Below, in pieces: positions 54,245-63,713 of a stretch of DNA of 64,000 nucleotides. Within the stretch, counting starts at the first letter, position 1. The number at the start of each line of letters is the position of its first letter. Both the position numbers and the translations under genes were made by a program. Source of the stretch: Martinezella dioscoreae (lineage in GTDB: Bacteria > Pseudomonadota > Alphaproteobacteria > Rhizobiales > Rhizobiaceae); NCBI RefSeq assembly GCF_009176305.1, contig NZ_BLAJ01000003.1:930001-994000 (forward strand). Reading direction: 5' to 3'. The notes below the pieces were generated by a model, which had not been told where the DNA came from, searched no databases, and was given only the letters and a program-made list of their open reading frames with translations.

Positions 54245-55159
54245 ATGAGCGAGATTAAGCGCGGCACGGTGGAAATGACGGCGGCGATGCTGATTTCAGG
54301 CACCATCGGCTGGTTCGTGCTGATGTCCGGGCAAGCCGTGACTGGCGTCGTCTTCTGGCGCTGCTTCTTCGGGGCGCTGACACTGCTCGTTATCTGCGGG
54401 ACCATGGGCCTGCTGCGTCCCGGCATCCTCAATCTGAAGACATTCTCCATCGCCGTCGGTGGCGGGATCGCCATCGTGCTCAACTGGCTGCTGCTTTTCG
54501 CGGCCTATTCCCACGCCTCCATTTCCATCGCCACGACAGTCTACAACACACAGCCCTTCATGCTGTTGGGGCTCGGCGCTCTGTTCCTCGGCGAGCGGAT
54601 CACTTTCACCAAGCTCTTCTGGTTAGGCCTCGCCTTTGCCGGCATGGCCGTGATCGTCGAAGGCAAGCCGGCGGGGGCAGCGAGTGGTGGAAGCTATGCG
54701 ATCGGCATCCTGCTTTCGCTGGGTGCGGCCTTCTTCTATGCGCTGGCGGCGATCGCCGCCAAATGGCTGAAAGGCACGCCGCCACACCTGATCGCGCTCA
54801 TTCAGGTCTCTACTGGCATCCTCATGTTGGCGCCCTTTACCGATTTCTCGGCCGCACCCCAGGATGCCGGGGGATGGTCGATCCTCGTCACCATGGGCGT
54901 GGTCCATACCGGGTTGATGTATGTGCTGCTCTATGGCGCCATTCAGAAGCTGCCGACGCATCTGACGGGGGCGCTCTCCTTCGTCTATCCAATCGCCGCC
55001 ATCGTGGTCGACCGTTTCGCCTTCGGCCATGTGCTTGGCATCGCTCAAATCCTTGGCGCGGTCATCATTCTCGCGGCTGCTGCCGGCATGAATCTGGGAT
55101 GGACGATCCCCCTGCGCTGGAATAGAAACCACCATGTTTCCAAGGGAGCCGCCGAATGA
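54245..55159 (+). CDS. DMT-superfamily (EamA) exporter
   Basis: The 304-residue protein has ten hydrophobic segments in two EamA repeats (AAMLISGTIGWFVLMSGQAVTG and the second starting near YAIGILLSLGAAFFYALAAIAA). It is a probable amino-acid or metabolite exporter controlled by the divergent Lrp-family protein. The stop overlaps the next gene by four bases (ATGA). Confidence 0.88.
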   Translation: MSEIKRGTVEMTAAMLISGTIGWFVLMSGQAVTGVVFWRCFFGALTLLVICGTMGLLRPGILNLKTFSIAVGGGIAIVLNWLLLFAAYSHASISIATTVYNTQPFMLLGLGALFLGERITFTKLFWLGLAFAGMAVIVEGKPAGAASGGSYAIGILLSLGAAFFYALAAIAAKWLKGTPPHLIALIQVSTGILMLAPFTDFSAAPQDAGGWSILVTMGVVHTGLMYVLLYGAIQKLPTHLTGALSFVYPIAAIVVDRFAFGHVLGIAQILGAVIILAAAAGMNLGWTIPLRWNRNHHVSKGAAE

Positions 55160-55458
55160 TCACCTGCTATCTGCGCTACGTCATCGACCCTTACAAGCTT
55201 GCCCAGTTCGAGCATTACGCCAAGCTCTGGATTCCGCTGGTCAACCGTATGGGCGGCACGCATCACGGCTATTTCATGCCGCATGAAGGCGCCAGCAACA
55301 TCGCCTTGGCGCTCTTCAGCTTCCCGAGCCTTGCCGCCTATGAGGAATATCGGCTGAAAATACCCGAGGATGCGGAGTGCCAGGCAGCTCTTGCCTATGG
55401 CGAGGAAACGCGCTGCATCCTCAGCTACGAACGCAGCTTCATGCGGCCGGTGTTCTAG
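55156..55458 (+). CDS. NIPSNAP-family protein
   Basis: The 100-residue ferredoxin-like protein has YLRYVIDPYKLAQFEHYAKLWIPLVNRMGG in outline and the family stretch FSFPSLAAYEEYRLKI. Its role is unknown. Tight coupling to the exporter (four-base overlap) suggests a joint function or at least common control. Confidence 0.82.
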   Translation: MITCYLRYVIDPYKLAQFEHYAKLWIPLVNRMGGTHHGYFMPHEGASNIALALFSFPSLAAYEEYRLKIPEDAECQAALAYGEETRCILSYERSFMRPVF

Positions 55459-55460
55459 GT

Positions 55461-56087
55461 TTACTTAGCCGGATTCGGACAGACTTCGGAGAGACCGTCG
55501 AGGTCTTCCGCCATCTTTTCGAATGTTGCCGCCGATCCCGCCTTGCCTCCGCCGATCCGCAGCACATAGAGGCTGTCGAAATCCTTGCCATGCCATTTCG
55601 GCACCGCTTTTTCATCGCCACCATTCTCGCTCATCAGCTGGCGGGCGAGATCGACGATCTGCTTATGCTCCCAGGCGACGAAGATCAGCTTGCCGGCATA
55701 GGCAGGCTTCTTCAGCTCGGCTTTCAGATCATCGATATCCTTATAGCCGAAGCTGGTATCGACAGGCATTCCAAAGGCAATTGCCGTCGGTTCGATAGTC
55801 GCGAGCGGCCGGATGTAATCGTAGGAAGTGCCAGAATCGTCCTTTCGCTTCGACGGATCCGGCGCAAAGATCGCAGCAGGCTTGCCGAAGAGCTTGCTTA
55901 GCACCGAGGGCAGAGCCAAAGACCGGTTGAGACCTTGGCAGCTCAGTTGGCCGAGACCTGCTTCCGGCTTTTCGCCATGGCGCATGAAGACGATCGTCTG
56001 CACGTCCTTCTCCGCTGCCGAGGTAGGCGGCGCGAAGGTTGCTAACATCAGAAGACCGGCGGTGACTGCTGTTGTCACAACTCGCAT
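55461..56087 (-). CDS. Secreted histidine phosphatase-superfamily protein
   Basis: The 208-residue protein has a signal peptide (VTTAVTAGLLMLATFAPPTSA) and the phosphatase motif MRHGEK (Arg36, His37). The second active-site His is probably in AWEHKQIVDL. The substrate is unknown. Its start overlaps the upstream LysE-family stop by one base (TAATG). Confidence 0.82.
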   Translation of the reverse strand: MRVVTTAVTAGLLMLATFAPPTSAAEKDVQTIVFMRHGEKPEAGLGQLSCQGLNRSLALPSVLSKLFGKPAAIFAPDPSKRKDDSGTSYDYIRPLATIEPTAIAFGMPVDTSFGYKDIDDLKAELKKPAYAGKLIFVAWEHKQIVDLARQLMSENGGDEKAVPKWHGKDFDSLYVLRIGGGKAGSAATFEKMAEDLDGLSEVCPNPAK

Positions 56088-56719
56088 TAGCGCTGAGCCT
56101 CAAAAGCCATGCGCACAGCGAGCCCGGCAAGCACAGTGCCCATGAGCCAGCGCTGCACCAGCGCGAAGGACGGACGGCGGGTGAGGAACATCGCGATCCA
56201 GCCGGCACTCAGCGCGAAGATAGCATTGAATGTCACGCTGATGATGATCTGTGCAAAGCCGAGAATGATCGACTGGGTGAAGACGCTGCCGGCGCTAGGA
56301 TCGACGAACTGCGGCAGCAGCGACAAATAAAGGATCGCCACTTTCGGATTGAGCAGGCTGGTCACCAGCCCCATCGTGAAGAGCCGGCGCGCGCTATCCT
56401 TCGGCAGCTCGCGCACCTGAAAGGCCGAACGGCCACCGGGTTTCAGCGCATTCCAGGCGAGCCATCCAAGATAGGCGGCACCCGCCAGCCTCAGCGCATC
56501 ATAGGCAAAAGGCACGGCAAAGACGAAAGCGGTAATGCCGAGTGCGGCCGAGAGCATGTAAAAGAGGAAGCCGCAGGCGACACCGCCAAGGGAGATCAGG
56601 CCTGCCGCAGGTCCCTGCGAGATCGAGCGCGACACCAGATAGATCATGTTCGGCCCGGGTGTCAGCACCATGCCGAGAGCGATCAGGGCAAAGGTGATCA
56701 TGCTGGTCAGATGCGGCAT
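56087..56719 (-). CDS. LysE/RhtB-family amino-acid exporter
   Basis: The 210-residue protein has six hydrophobic segments and the LysE/RhtB landmarks LTPGPNMIYLVSRSISQG and LLNPKVAILYLSLLPQFV. It probably exports an amino acid such as homoserine or threonine. ATG at 56719 is 22 bp downstream of the isochorismatase gene on the same strand. It is coupled to the phosphatase gene by a one-base overlap. Confidence 0.88.
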   Translation of the reverse strand: MPHLTSMITFALIALGMVLTPGPNMIYLVSRSISQGPAAGLISLGGVACGFLFYMLSAALGITAFVFAVPFAYDALRLAGAAYLGWLAWNALKPGGRSAFQVRELPKDSARRLFTMGLVTSLLNPKVAILYLSLLPQFVDPSAGSVFTQSIILGFAQIIISVTFNAIFALSAGWIAMFLTRRPSFALVQRWLMGTVLAGLAVRMAFEAQR

Positions 56720-56741
56720 GGAGGCTCCGGCAGGAAGGGCT

Positions 56742-57299
56742 TCAGAAGGAGATTTCGGTGGATGCAACCAGCTTGATTTCATGCGGGCCGGCATCGAAAC
56801 CGTCAAGCAGCATATTGTGATGGGTGACAATCTCTTCGAAGCTCAGTTTGCCCATATCCGCCGTGGTGTGTCCGTCGGAGATCAGCGAGACATCGAAACC
56901 GAGTGAGACGGCGCGCCGCACGGTCGTATCGACGCAGAACTGCGTCATGCAACCACCGACGATGAGATGAGTGACGCCACGCGCTCGCAGCTTTGCCTCC
57001 AGATCCGTCTCGAAGAAGGAATCACAGCTCGTCTTGTGCACGACGGCATCGCCGGCTTCCGGCGCGATCTCCCGGCGCAACTGCCAGCCTTCGCTGCGTT
57101 TGGCCAAACGATGGGTGGGGCCGCCGTCATGCTGGACGATGAAGGTGGGAATGCCGGCGGCACGCGCCTTGTGCTTCAGCGCCGCCAGCCTAGTGACAAC
57201 CCCCTCCAGTGCGGCATCTATCACGGGCTGACGATCCGGCGTGCCGAGGCCCGTCAGGATGGAGTTCTGAAGATCGATCAGGAGCAATGCGGAAGACAT
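56742..57299 (-). CDS. Isochorismatase-like cysteine hydrolase
   Basis: The 185-residue protein has the family triad: Asp9 (LLLIDLQNS), Lys89 (VVHKTSCDSFF) and Cys122 in MTQFCVDTTVRRA. The family cleaves isochorismate, nicotinamide, ureidoacrylate and other amides; the substrate here is not clear. ATG at 57299 follows AAGGATATC. It heads an operon with the LysE exporter and the phosphatase. Confidence 0.86.
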   Translation of the reverse strand: MSSALLLIDLQNSILTGLGTPDRQPVIDAALEGVVTRLAALKHKARAAGIPTFIVQHDGGPTHRLAKRSEGWQLRREIAPEAGDAVVHKTSCDSFFETDLEAKLRARGVTHLIVGGCMTQFCVDTTVRRAVSLGFDVSLISDGHTTADMGKLSFEEIVTHHNMLLDGFDAGPHEIKLVASTEISF

Positions 57300-57428
57300 G
57301 ATATCCTTGTGCAAAGCAGTTGCGACGCGCCATTAATGCCTTGGTAATATGTTCGCTGCACCGGCGCAATCGCTTGAAAACGCAAAGGTGGTGAGATAGA
57401 GCGAATACCATCTCAGGAGGAGAATTCC

Positions 57429-58046
57429 ATGACGCTCGCGGCCTTGTTTGCCTATTGCGGCGCCCTCTTCATCGCCGCTGCAATCCCGGGTCCTGGTATC
57501 ACGGCAATCGTGGCGCGCGCCCTCGGCTCCGGCTTTCGCGAGACCTTCTTCATGGGCCTCGGCCTCGTGCTCGGCGACACCATCTACCTGACGGCCGTCA
57601 TCCTCGGGCTTGCCTTTGTCGCGCAGACTTTCACCGAGGTCTTCATCGTCATCAAGATCGCCGGTGCGCTTTATCTCGGCTATATCGCCTGGAAGCTCTG
57701 GACGGCGGGCCTGCTTGCGGCCGATATCGCCGCGAAGAAATCGAACAGCGCCGGCATGTCCTTCCTCTCCGGCCTGCTTGTCACGCTCGGCAACCCCAAG
57801 ACCATGCTTTTCTATGTTGCGCTGGTGCCGACCCTGATCGATATCGGCAGCATCGGGCTGCGTGAATATGCGACGCTGGTGGCGGCGACCTTCATCGTCC
57901 TTCTGATCGTTCTGGTGCCCTATATGCTGCTGGCGTCGCGAGCGCGCACCTTTCTCAAGAAGCCGAGGGCGCTGCAGATCCTGAACCGGGTCGCCGCCAG
58001 CATCCTCGCCGCGACCGCTGCCTTCATCGCCATGCGCACCGCCTGA
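57429..58046 (+). CDS. LysE-family amino-acid exporter
   Basis: The 205-residue protein has six hydrophobic segments, the amino-terminal IPGPGITAIVARALGSG and the LGNPKTMLFYVALVPTL landmark of LysE exporters. AGGAGGAG lies before ATG at 57429, an excellent ribosome binding site. It is separate from the divergent LysE gene nearby, with limited sequence similarity. Confidence 0.9.
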   Translation: MTLAALFAYCGALFIAAAIPGPGITAIVARALGSGFRETFFMGLGLVLGDTIYLTAVILGLAFVAQTFTEVFIVIKIAGALYLGYIAWKLWTAGLLAADIAAKKSNSAGMSFLSGLLVTLGNPKTMLFYVALVPTLIDIGSIGLREYATLVAATFIVLLIVLVPYMLLASRARTFLKKPRALQILNRVAASILAATAAFIAMRTA

Positions 58047-58182
58047 AAAAAACATCCTCAAGTAAGGCCGTTATGAGATTCTTTTCTCACGTGCTTCCCG
58101 CGAGGAACGGCTGCGCACTCTGGTTTCCGCGGGCGTTTGATCCTATTGTCATTGTATAATTCCAATATAGGGAGAGCTACCC

Positions 58183-59151
58183 ATGTCCGACACCCGCAAA
58201 CCCGGCCGCGGCCGCGTCTATGCCTCGATCACCGAGACCATCGGCGACACGCCGATCGTGCGCCTCGACAAGCTGGCGAAGGAGAAGGGCGTCAAGGCCA
58301 ACATCCTGGCAAAGCTCGAATTCTTCAATCCAATCGCTTCGGTGAAGGACCGTATCGGCGTCGCTATGATCGAGAGCCTGGAAGCCCAGGGCAAGATCGC
58401 TCCCGGCCGGTCCGTGCTGATCGAGCCGACCTCGGGCAACACGGGCATTGCGCTCGCCTTTGCCGCTGCCGCCAAGGGCTATAGGCTGATCCTCACCATG
58501 CCGGAAACCATGTCGATCGAGCGCCGCAAGATGCTGGCGCTGCTTGGCGCCGAGCTGGTGCTAACCGAGGGACCGAAGGGCATGAAGGGCGCTATCGCCA
58601 AAGCCGAAGAGCTGGCCGCGTCGCTGCCGGATGCAATCATCCCGCAGCAGTTCGAAAATCCGGCCAATCCGGAAATCCATCGCAAGACGACGGCCGAAGA
58701 AATCTGGAACGACACCGAAGGCAAGGTCGATATCTTCGTTTCCGGTATCGGCACCGGCGGCACGATCACCGGCGTCGGCCAGGTGCTGAAAGCACGCAAG
58801 CCCGACATCAAGGTCATCGCCGTCGAGCCGGCGGATTCGCCAGTTCTGTCCGGCGGCAATCCCGGACCCCACAAGATCCAGGGCATCGGCGCCGGTTTCG
58901 CACCAAAAGTTCTCGATACGCATGTCTATGACGAGGTGGTGACCGTCAGCAATGACGAGGCATTCCAGCAGGCGCGGCTCGTCGCCAAGCTCGAAGGCGT
59001 GCCGGTCGGCATTTCCTCCGGCGCGGCGCTCACGGCCGCCATCAAGATCGGCCAGCGTCCTGAAAACGAAGGCAAGACTATCGTCGTCGTCATCCCGTCC
59101 TTCGCCGAGCGCTATCTCTCGACGGCACTGTTCGAGGGTCTCGGTGGCTGA
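58183..59151 (+). CDS. cysK: Cysteine synthase A
   Basis: The 322-residue PLP enzyme has the cofactor lysine Lys55 in [11 protein letters not shown], the substrate loop [11 protein letters not shown], and the phosphate-binding [10 protein letters not shown]. It makes cysteine from O-acetylserine and sulfide. GGGAGAG precedes the ATG. A strong terminator follows. Confidence 0.96.
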   Translation: MSDTRKPGRGRVYASITETIGDTPIVRLDKLAKEKGVKANILAKLEFFNPIASVKDRIGVAMIESLEAQGKIAPGRSVLIEPTSGNTGIALAFAAAAKGYRLILTMPETMSIERRKMLALLGAELVLTEGPKGMKGAIAKAEELAASLPDAIIPQQFENPANPEIHRKTTAEEIWNDTEGKVDIFVSGIGTGGTITGVGQVLKARKPDIKVIAVEPADSPVLSGGNPGPHKIQGIGAGFAPKVLDTHVYDEVVTVSNDEAFQQARLVAKLEGVPVGISSGAALTAAIKIGQRPENEGKTIVVVIPSFAERYLSTALFEGLGG

Positions 59152-59177
59152 CAAAGCCATTCGCCATCTTGATTTGG

Positions 59178-59206
59178 AAAAAGGGGTGTTTCGGCACCCC
59201 TTTTTT
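59178..59206 (+). terminator. Rho-independent terminator of cysK
   Basis: A GGGGTG stem pairs with CACCCC around TTTCGG, with an A-run before and TTTTTT after it. It suits the cysK transcript and, because of the flanking A-run, also the convergent comM transcript. Confidence 0.9.
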
Positions 59207-59253
59207 CATTTAGGCCGGCTGGAGACGATCAGATGCTGTAGAGTCCCGTATTG

Positions 59254-60786
59254 TCAGGCATGCGCGGTCAGCCGCTCTCCGGCGATGCGATAGGAGATGG
59301 CTTCGGCGAGATGGATGCGCCCGACGGTCGGCTTGTCGTCGAGATCGGCGAGAGTGCGCGCCACCTTGAGAATGCGATGATAGCCGCGGGCCGAGAATTT
59401 CATCTTCTCGGCCGCATCGCGCAGCAATTGCAGGCCGGCGGCATCCGGCTCGGCGATGGTTTCGATCATCGCCGTCGAGCAGCGGGCATTGGTGCTGACA
59501 TCCTTCATGCCAGCCCTTTCGAAGCGTTCCCGCTGCCGCTCGCGGGCGCGTGCAACGCGGAGTGCGACATCGGCGCTGCTTTCCGCTGATGTCGGCCGGA
59601 TGAGGTCGGCGGCGGAGACCGCCGGCACGTCGATGCGGATGTCGATACGATCGAGCAAGGGGCCGGAAATGCGGCCCTGATAATCGGAAGCGCAACGCGG
59701 TCCTCGGGCGCAAGTGTGCCCCGGCTCGCCGGCCATGCCACAGCGGCAGGGGTTCATCGCCGCGACAAGCTGGATGCCGGCCGGATAGGAGACACGGTGG
59801 TTTGCTCTGGCAATGACGCACTCGCCGGTTTCCAGTGGCTGGCGCAGCGCATCGAGTGCCTGCGGCGAAAACTCCGGCAGCTCATCGAGGAACAGAATGC
59901 CGTGATGGGCGAGTGAGACTTCGCCCGGCCTGGCGCGCAGGCCGCCACCGACGAGCGCCGCCATGGTGGCGGAATGATGCGGTGCGCGATAGGGCCGCCG
60001 GTCCGAGAGCTTGCCGCCGGAAAGCTGGCCGGCGATCGAATGGATCATCGACACTTCCAGCAGTTCATTCGTCGACAAGGGCGGCAGGATCGACGGCAGG
60101 CGCGAGGCGAGCATGGATTTGCCGGAGCCGGGCGGTCCGACGAACAACAAATTATGGCCACCGGCGGCCGCAACTTCCAGAGCGCGCTTGGCGCTTTCCT
60201 GCCCCTTGATATCGGCAAGATCGGGTAGGTTGGCGGCATTGGCGCGGACTGACGGTTCCGGCCGTGACAGGACCTGCGTGCCGCGAAAGTGGTTGGCGAG
60301 CGCAATCAGGCTGCGCGGCGCCAGAATATCGATCTCCTTGCCGGCCCAGGCCGCTTCCGGGCCGCTTTCGGCCGGGCAGATCAGCCCCTTGCCCATGGCA
60401 TTGGCGGCGATCGCGGCGGGAAGAGCGCCGGCAACGGGCGCGATCGTGCCGTCGAGATTGAGTTCGCCGATGACGGTGTAGGAGGACAGGGCATCGGCTG
60501 GGATCGCGCCGAGCGCCGCCATCAGACCAAGCGCGATGGCAAGATCGAAATGACTGCCCTCTTTGGGCAGGTCCGCCGGTGCAAGATTGACAGTGACTTT
60601 CTTCGGCGGCAAGGCAAGGCCAGAGGCGTGTAGTGCTGCCTGAACCCTCTCACGGCTCTCCGCGACAGCCTTGTCCGGCAGACCGACGATATGCATCAGC
60701 ACCTTGCCCGGCGCGATCATCACTTGCACTTCGACGGGTACGCCCTCAATGCCCTGAAATGCCACCGTACTGACGCGCGCTACCAT
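59254..60786 (-). CDS. comM: YifB/ComM family Mg-chelatase-like AAA ATPase
   Basis: The 510-residue protein has the N-terminal ChlI domain (VARVSTVAFQGIEGVPVEVQ), Walker A GPPGSGKSMLASRLP, Walker B GILFLDELPEF and the C-terminal Mg-chelatase domain. ComM is a helicase that helps branch migration in natural transformation; the role in rhizobia is not established. The start is ATG at 60786. Confidence 0.93.
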   Translation of the reverse strand: MVARVSTVAFQGIEGVPVEVQVMIAPGKVLMHIVGLPDKAVAESRERVQAALHASGLALPPKKVTVNLAPADLPKEGSHFDLAIALGLMAALGAIPADALSSYTVIGELNLDGTIAPVAGALPAAIAANAMGKGLICPAESGPEAAWAGKEIDILAPRSLIALANHFRGTQVLSRPEPSVRANAANLPDLADIKGQESAKRALEVAAAGGHNLLFVGPPGSGKSMLASRLPSILPPLSTNELLEVSMIHSIAGQLSGGKLSDRRPYRAPHHSATMAALVGGGLRARPGEVSLAHHGILFLDELPEFSPQALDALRQPLETGECVIARANHRVSYPAGIQLVAAMNPCRCGMAGEPGHTCARGPRCASDYQGRISGPLLDRIDIRIDVPAVSAADLIRPTSAESSADVALRVARARERQRERFERAGMKDVSTNARCSTAMIETIAEPDAAGLQLLRDAAEKMKFSARGYHRILKVARTLADLDDKPTVGRIHLAEAISYRIAGERLTAHA

Positions 60787-60893
60787 TCCCTATCCCCTGT
60801 CGCCGAACCCGTTTGCCGTTACGTGCCCCGATCAGCAAACTTCGGGTTGCAATCTGGCATAAGACAAAGAATGAAACAAGAACAATAAACGAA

Positions 60894-60938
60894 CAAAAAT
60901 TTCACCCCGCATATCGAAATCAACGACATGCGGGGTGA
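60894..60938 (-). terminator. Probable terminator after gshB
   Basis: Eleven-base arms TCACCCCGCAT (60902-60912) and ATGCGGGGTGA (60928-60938) pair perfectly around a 15-base loop, followed on the minus strand by AAATTTTTG. It lies 40 bases after the gshB stop. Confidence 0.75.
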
Positions 60939-60977
60939 CTAGATCGTTCAGCCGAAAGCGTGGCGGGGAACTGCCGA

Positions 60978-61925
60978 TCAGGCTCGCTTGGCCTCGATCG
61001 CGTCCCAGAGCAGGCTGGCGATATCGGCGCCACCGAAGCGCTTGACTTCGCGGATGCCGGTCGGCGACGTCACGTTGATCTCGGTCATGTAGTCGCCAAT
61101 GACGTCGATGCCGACGAGCAGGAAGCCGCGTTCCTTAAGTGCCGGTCCAATGCGCTTGCAGATTTCCTGTTCGCGCGCTGTTAGCTCGGTGGCTTCGGCG
61201 CGGCCGCCGACATGCATGTTGGAGCGGGCGTCATGCTCTGCCGGCACGCGGTTGATCGCGCCCACAGCCTCGCCATCGACGAGGATGATGCGCTTGTCGC
61301 CCTTGCGCACGTCAGGCAGGTATTGCTGGGCAATGAAGGGCTCGCGGAAGAGCTGGCCGAACATTTCCAGCAGCGACGAGAGATTGCGGTCGTCACGCGT
61401 CGAGTGGAAGACGCCGGCGCCGCCATTGCCGTAGAGCGGCTTCAGGATGATATCGCCCATTTCATCGCGGAAACGGCGGATTTCAGCCGGATCGCGGGTG
61501 ATGAGCGTCTTCGGCATGAGATCGGCAAATTCGGTGACGAAGATTTTTTCCGGCGAGTTGCGCACCCAGGCCGGATCGTTGACCACGAGCGTTTTCGGAT
61601 GGATGCGCTCGAGCAGATGCGTCGAGGTGATATAAGCCATGTCGAATGGCGGATCCTGGCGCAGCAGCACCACGTCCATGGTGGAAAGATCGACGCGCTC
61701 CGGCTCGCCGAGCTCGAAATGATCGCCCTTGACGTCGCGCAGGATCATCGGCTCGACCGAGGCATAGATCTTGCCGTCGCGCATGCTCAGCCGCTCCGGC
61801 GTATAGTGGAAGAGCTTGTAGCCCCGGTTCTGCGCCTCGAGGCTCATGGCGAAGGTGGAGTCACCCGCAATGTTGATGCTCTTCACATGGTCCATCTGGA
61901 CCGCAACATTCTTGATACCAGCCAT
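60978..61925 (-). CDS. gshB: Glutathione synthetase
   Basis: The 315-residue ATP-grasp enzyme has [20 protein letters not shown] at the start, [13 protein letters not shown], the glycine-rich loop [12 protein letters not shown] and [18 protein letters not shown]. It adds glycine to gamma-glutamylcysteine. ATG at 61925 gives the usual N-terminus. Confidence 0.96.
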   Translation of the reverse strand: MAGIKNVAVQMDHVKSINIAGDSTFAMSLEAQNRGYKLFHYTPERLSMRDGKIYASVEPMILRDVKGDHFELGEPERVDLSTMDVVLLRQDPPFDMAYITSTHLLERIHPKTLVVNDPAWVRNSPEKIFVTEFADLMPKTLITRDPAEIRRFRDEMGDIILKPLYGNGGAGVFHSTRDDRNLSSLLEMFGQLFREPFIAQQYLPDVRKGDKRIILVDGEAVGAINRVPAEHDARSNMHVGGRAEATELTAREQEICKRIGPALKERGFLLVGIDVIGDYMTEINVTSPTGIREVKRFGGADIASLLWDAIEAKRA

Positions 61926-62015
61926 AGTCAGCCCTCGTTCGGATTTGCGGACAGATGTAGGTCGGCCTGCATGCAAACGCAACGGCTATTCAATGGCTTC
62001 CCTCAAGTGGCCCGC

Positions 62016-62519
62016 TTAGGCAGCAAGGCCTTGTGCGCCGCCCTGGCGGACGAAGTTGCGCAGGCGATAAGCCATGGTCAGAGGCTTCGGGAACGGCTTG
62101 CGCAGAAAGGCAACCTTGCGCAGGTAGCGATCGATGCGCCATGTCGCCCAGGTGCCGCCGGCAAAATAAGCGACATCGCCGGCGCTGAGCGTCCGCTCGA
62201 CGCCATCTTCCGTGGTGATATGCACCTCGCCCTCAAGGATCATCACCGTTTCGTCCCAGCCGAAATACCAGCGGAACTCGCCCGCGGTGCAATCCCACAG
62301 CGCCGTCATTGCGGCATCGTCCTGCCCCCGCGAGTGCTCGGCGATACGGGCGACCGGATTACCCGACAAAACCCAGGAGGGTTCGATCGGCGACGGCTTC
62401 ATTTCCATTTCGTTGCTGGCGCCCGCCACGAAGCTCTTCGACTGCGGCATCGCGAGCACGACCGGCGCGGCGCGGGTGGCAAAGGCCGCCATGCTCGCCA
62501 ACATCAGTTTCAAGACCAT
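62016..62519 (-). CDS. Cupin-domain protein
   Basis: The 167-residue protein ends in a cupin_3 (DUF861) domain, with the motif EFRWYFGWDETVMILEGEVHIT and AGDVAYFAGGTWATWRI. A short hydrophobic N-terminus (LMLASMAAFATRAAPVVLA) may be a signal or anchor. The family includes ureidoglycine aminohydrolases, but no specific role can be given. ATG at 62519 has GGGGGA upstream. Confidence 0.78.
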   Translation of the reverse strand: MVLKLMLASMAAFATRAAPVVLAMPQSKSFVAGASNEMEMKPSPIEPSWVLSGNPVARIAEHSRGQDDAAMTALWDCTAGEFRWYFGWDETVMILEGEVHITTEDGVERTLSAGDVAYFAGGTWATWRIDRYLRKVAFLRKPFPKPLTMAYRLRNFVRQGGAQGLAA

Positions 62520-62617
62520 GCAATCCCCCAAAATTCCATGTGCGTCTGCGATCTCATCGCATGGAACGGGTAAGGGGAAAGTTCATGAAACCGAGCGCAT
62601 TTTAACGATTGCAGCGA

Positions 62618-63613
62618 TCAGGTGGAAAAACCCTCGATTGTACAGACGACCATGTCGTGGTCGGAGAGCGGCTTGCCTTCTCCGTTCAGGGAGGAAACAA
62701 GGTGGCTTTCGCGGACCTTCAAGCCGCGGGTGATGAACCAGTCGAGTTTCATGGCGCGATCGGGAAAGCGCGTGATCAGGCTCGGGCGCGTGCTCGTTTG
62801 ATCGAGCGGGCCGCCATGGCACTCGAAGCCTCGGCCCTCGGACATGGTGAACAGCGTATCGGTGGAGAAATCGCCCCCGGTGTGGTTGCCGGTGTTGAGA
62901 TCGCCGCCGATCAGGATCGGCAGACCGGGTGCGAAGGCCTCGACTTCATCGATCAAGGCCGCCAACTGCCGCTCGCGATAGGCAGCGGTTGCGACACTTT
63001 CGAGATGAACGGAAACGGCGATCATGGGACCAGCTTCTGTCTCAACAATGGCGCCGACAGCGCAACGATCGCCAATGCGCGGCTGCTCGTTGCTGTCATT
63101 GAACCAGACGGCCTCGCCGGGCAGACGGATCATGAAGGCATCCTTTAGGGCGATGGAGGCCATCAGGGCGTTGCCGTGAAAGCCCTTCTCATTGAAATCG
63201 TCCTTGCAGTAGGAGCGTTCGATTTCCGAACCGAGACTGAGTTCGAGGAACTCGACACCGTAGGCGTAATTCATGCCGAGTTCGCCAGCTATAATGACCG
63301 TCGGGTCGCGCTGCTCGGTGCGGGCCATGCCATAATCCATCTCCGACAATAGGACGAGCGGCGCGCTGGTTTCCCGCAGCTTGGCCGCGCTTTCCTCGGG
63401 AAAGAGGCAGCGCTCGAGATTCCAGGCTGCGACGGTAAAGGGGAAGGAGAGAACCTCGATCTTGGCATCCGCTCCTCCGATGCGCACCGTATTCAGGCAG
63501 GCGAGCGATGCAAGCTTCTCGGCGTGAACGACCGCGGCTTTTTCGAGTGAAATAAAGCTCTTGCGCTCTTCCTGCGAGGGAACGGTGAATGCGGAAACGG
63601 TGTTGCGGATCAT
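62618..63613 (-). CDS. Endonuclease/exonuclease/phosphatase-family protein
   Basis: The 331-residue protein has the EEP fold landmarks: AAWNLERCLFP with the metal Asn/Glu, VSVHLES, the catalytic GGDLNTGNH, LDWFITRG and the closing SDHDMVVCTI. Members cut nucleic acids or phosphoesters; the substrate is unknown. ATG at 63613 has no clear Shine-Dalgarno. Confidence 0.85.
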   Translation of the reverse strand: MIRNTVSAFTVPSQEERKSFISLEKAAVVHAEKLASLACLNTVRIGGADAKIEVLSFPFTVAAWNLERCLFPEESAAKLRETSAPLVLLSEMDYGMARTEQRDPTVIIAGELGMNYAYGVEFLELSLGSEIERSYCKDDFNEKGFHGNALMASIALKDAFMIRLPGEAVWFNDSNEQPRIGDRCAVGAIVETEAGPMIAVSVHLESVATAAYRERQLAALIDEVEAFAPGLPILIGGDLNTGNHTGGDFSTDTLFTMSEGRGFECHGGPLDQTSTRPSLITRFPDRAMKLDWFITRGLKVRESHLVSSLNGEGKPLSDHDMVVCTIEGFST

Positions 63614-63713
63614 ATTGAAGCCTGTCGAAATAGCATTGTGAGCGCGGCGGAAGTCGCGAACGCTTATCGGTCCGGCAATAGGCTGATTTTATGACGGTCC
63701 TGTAACGCCGTGT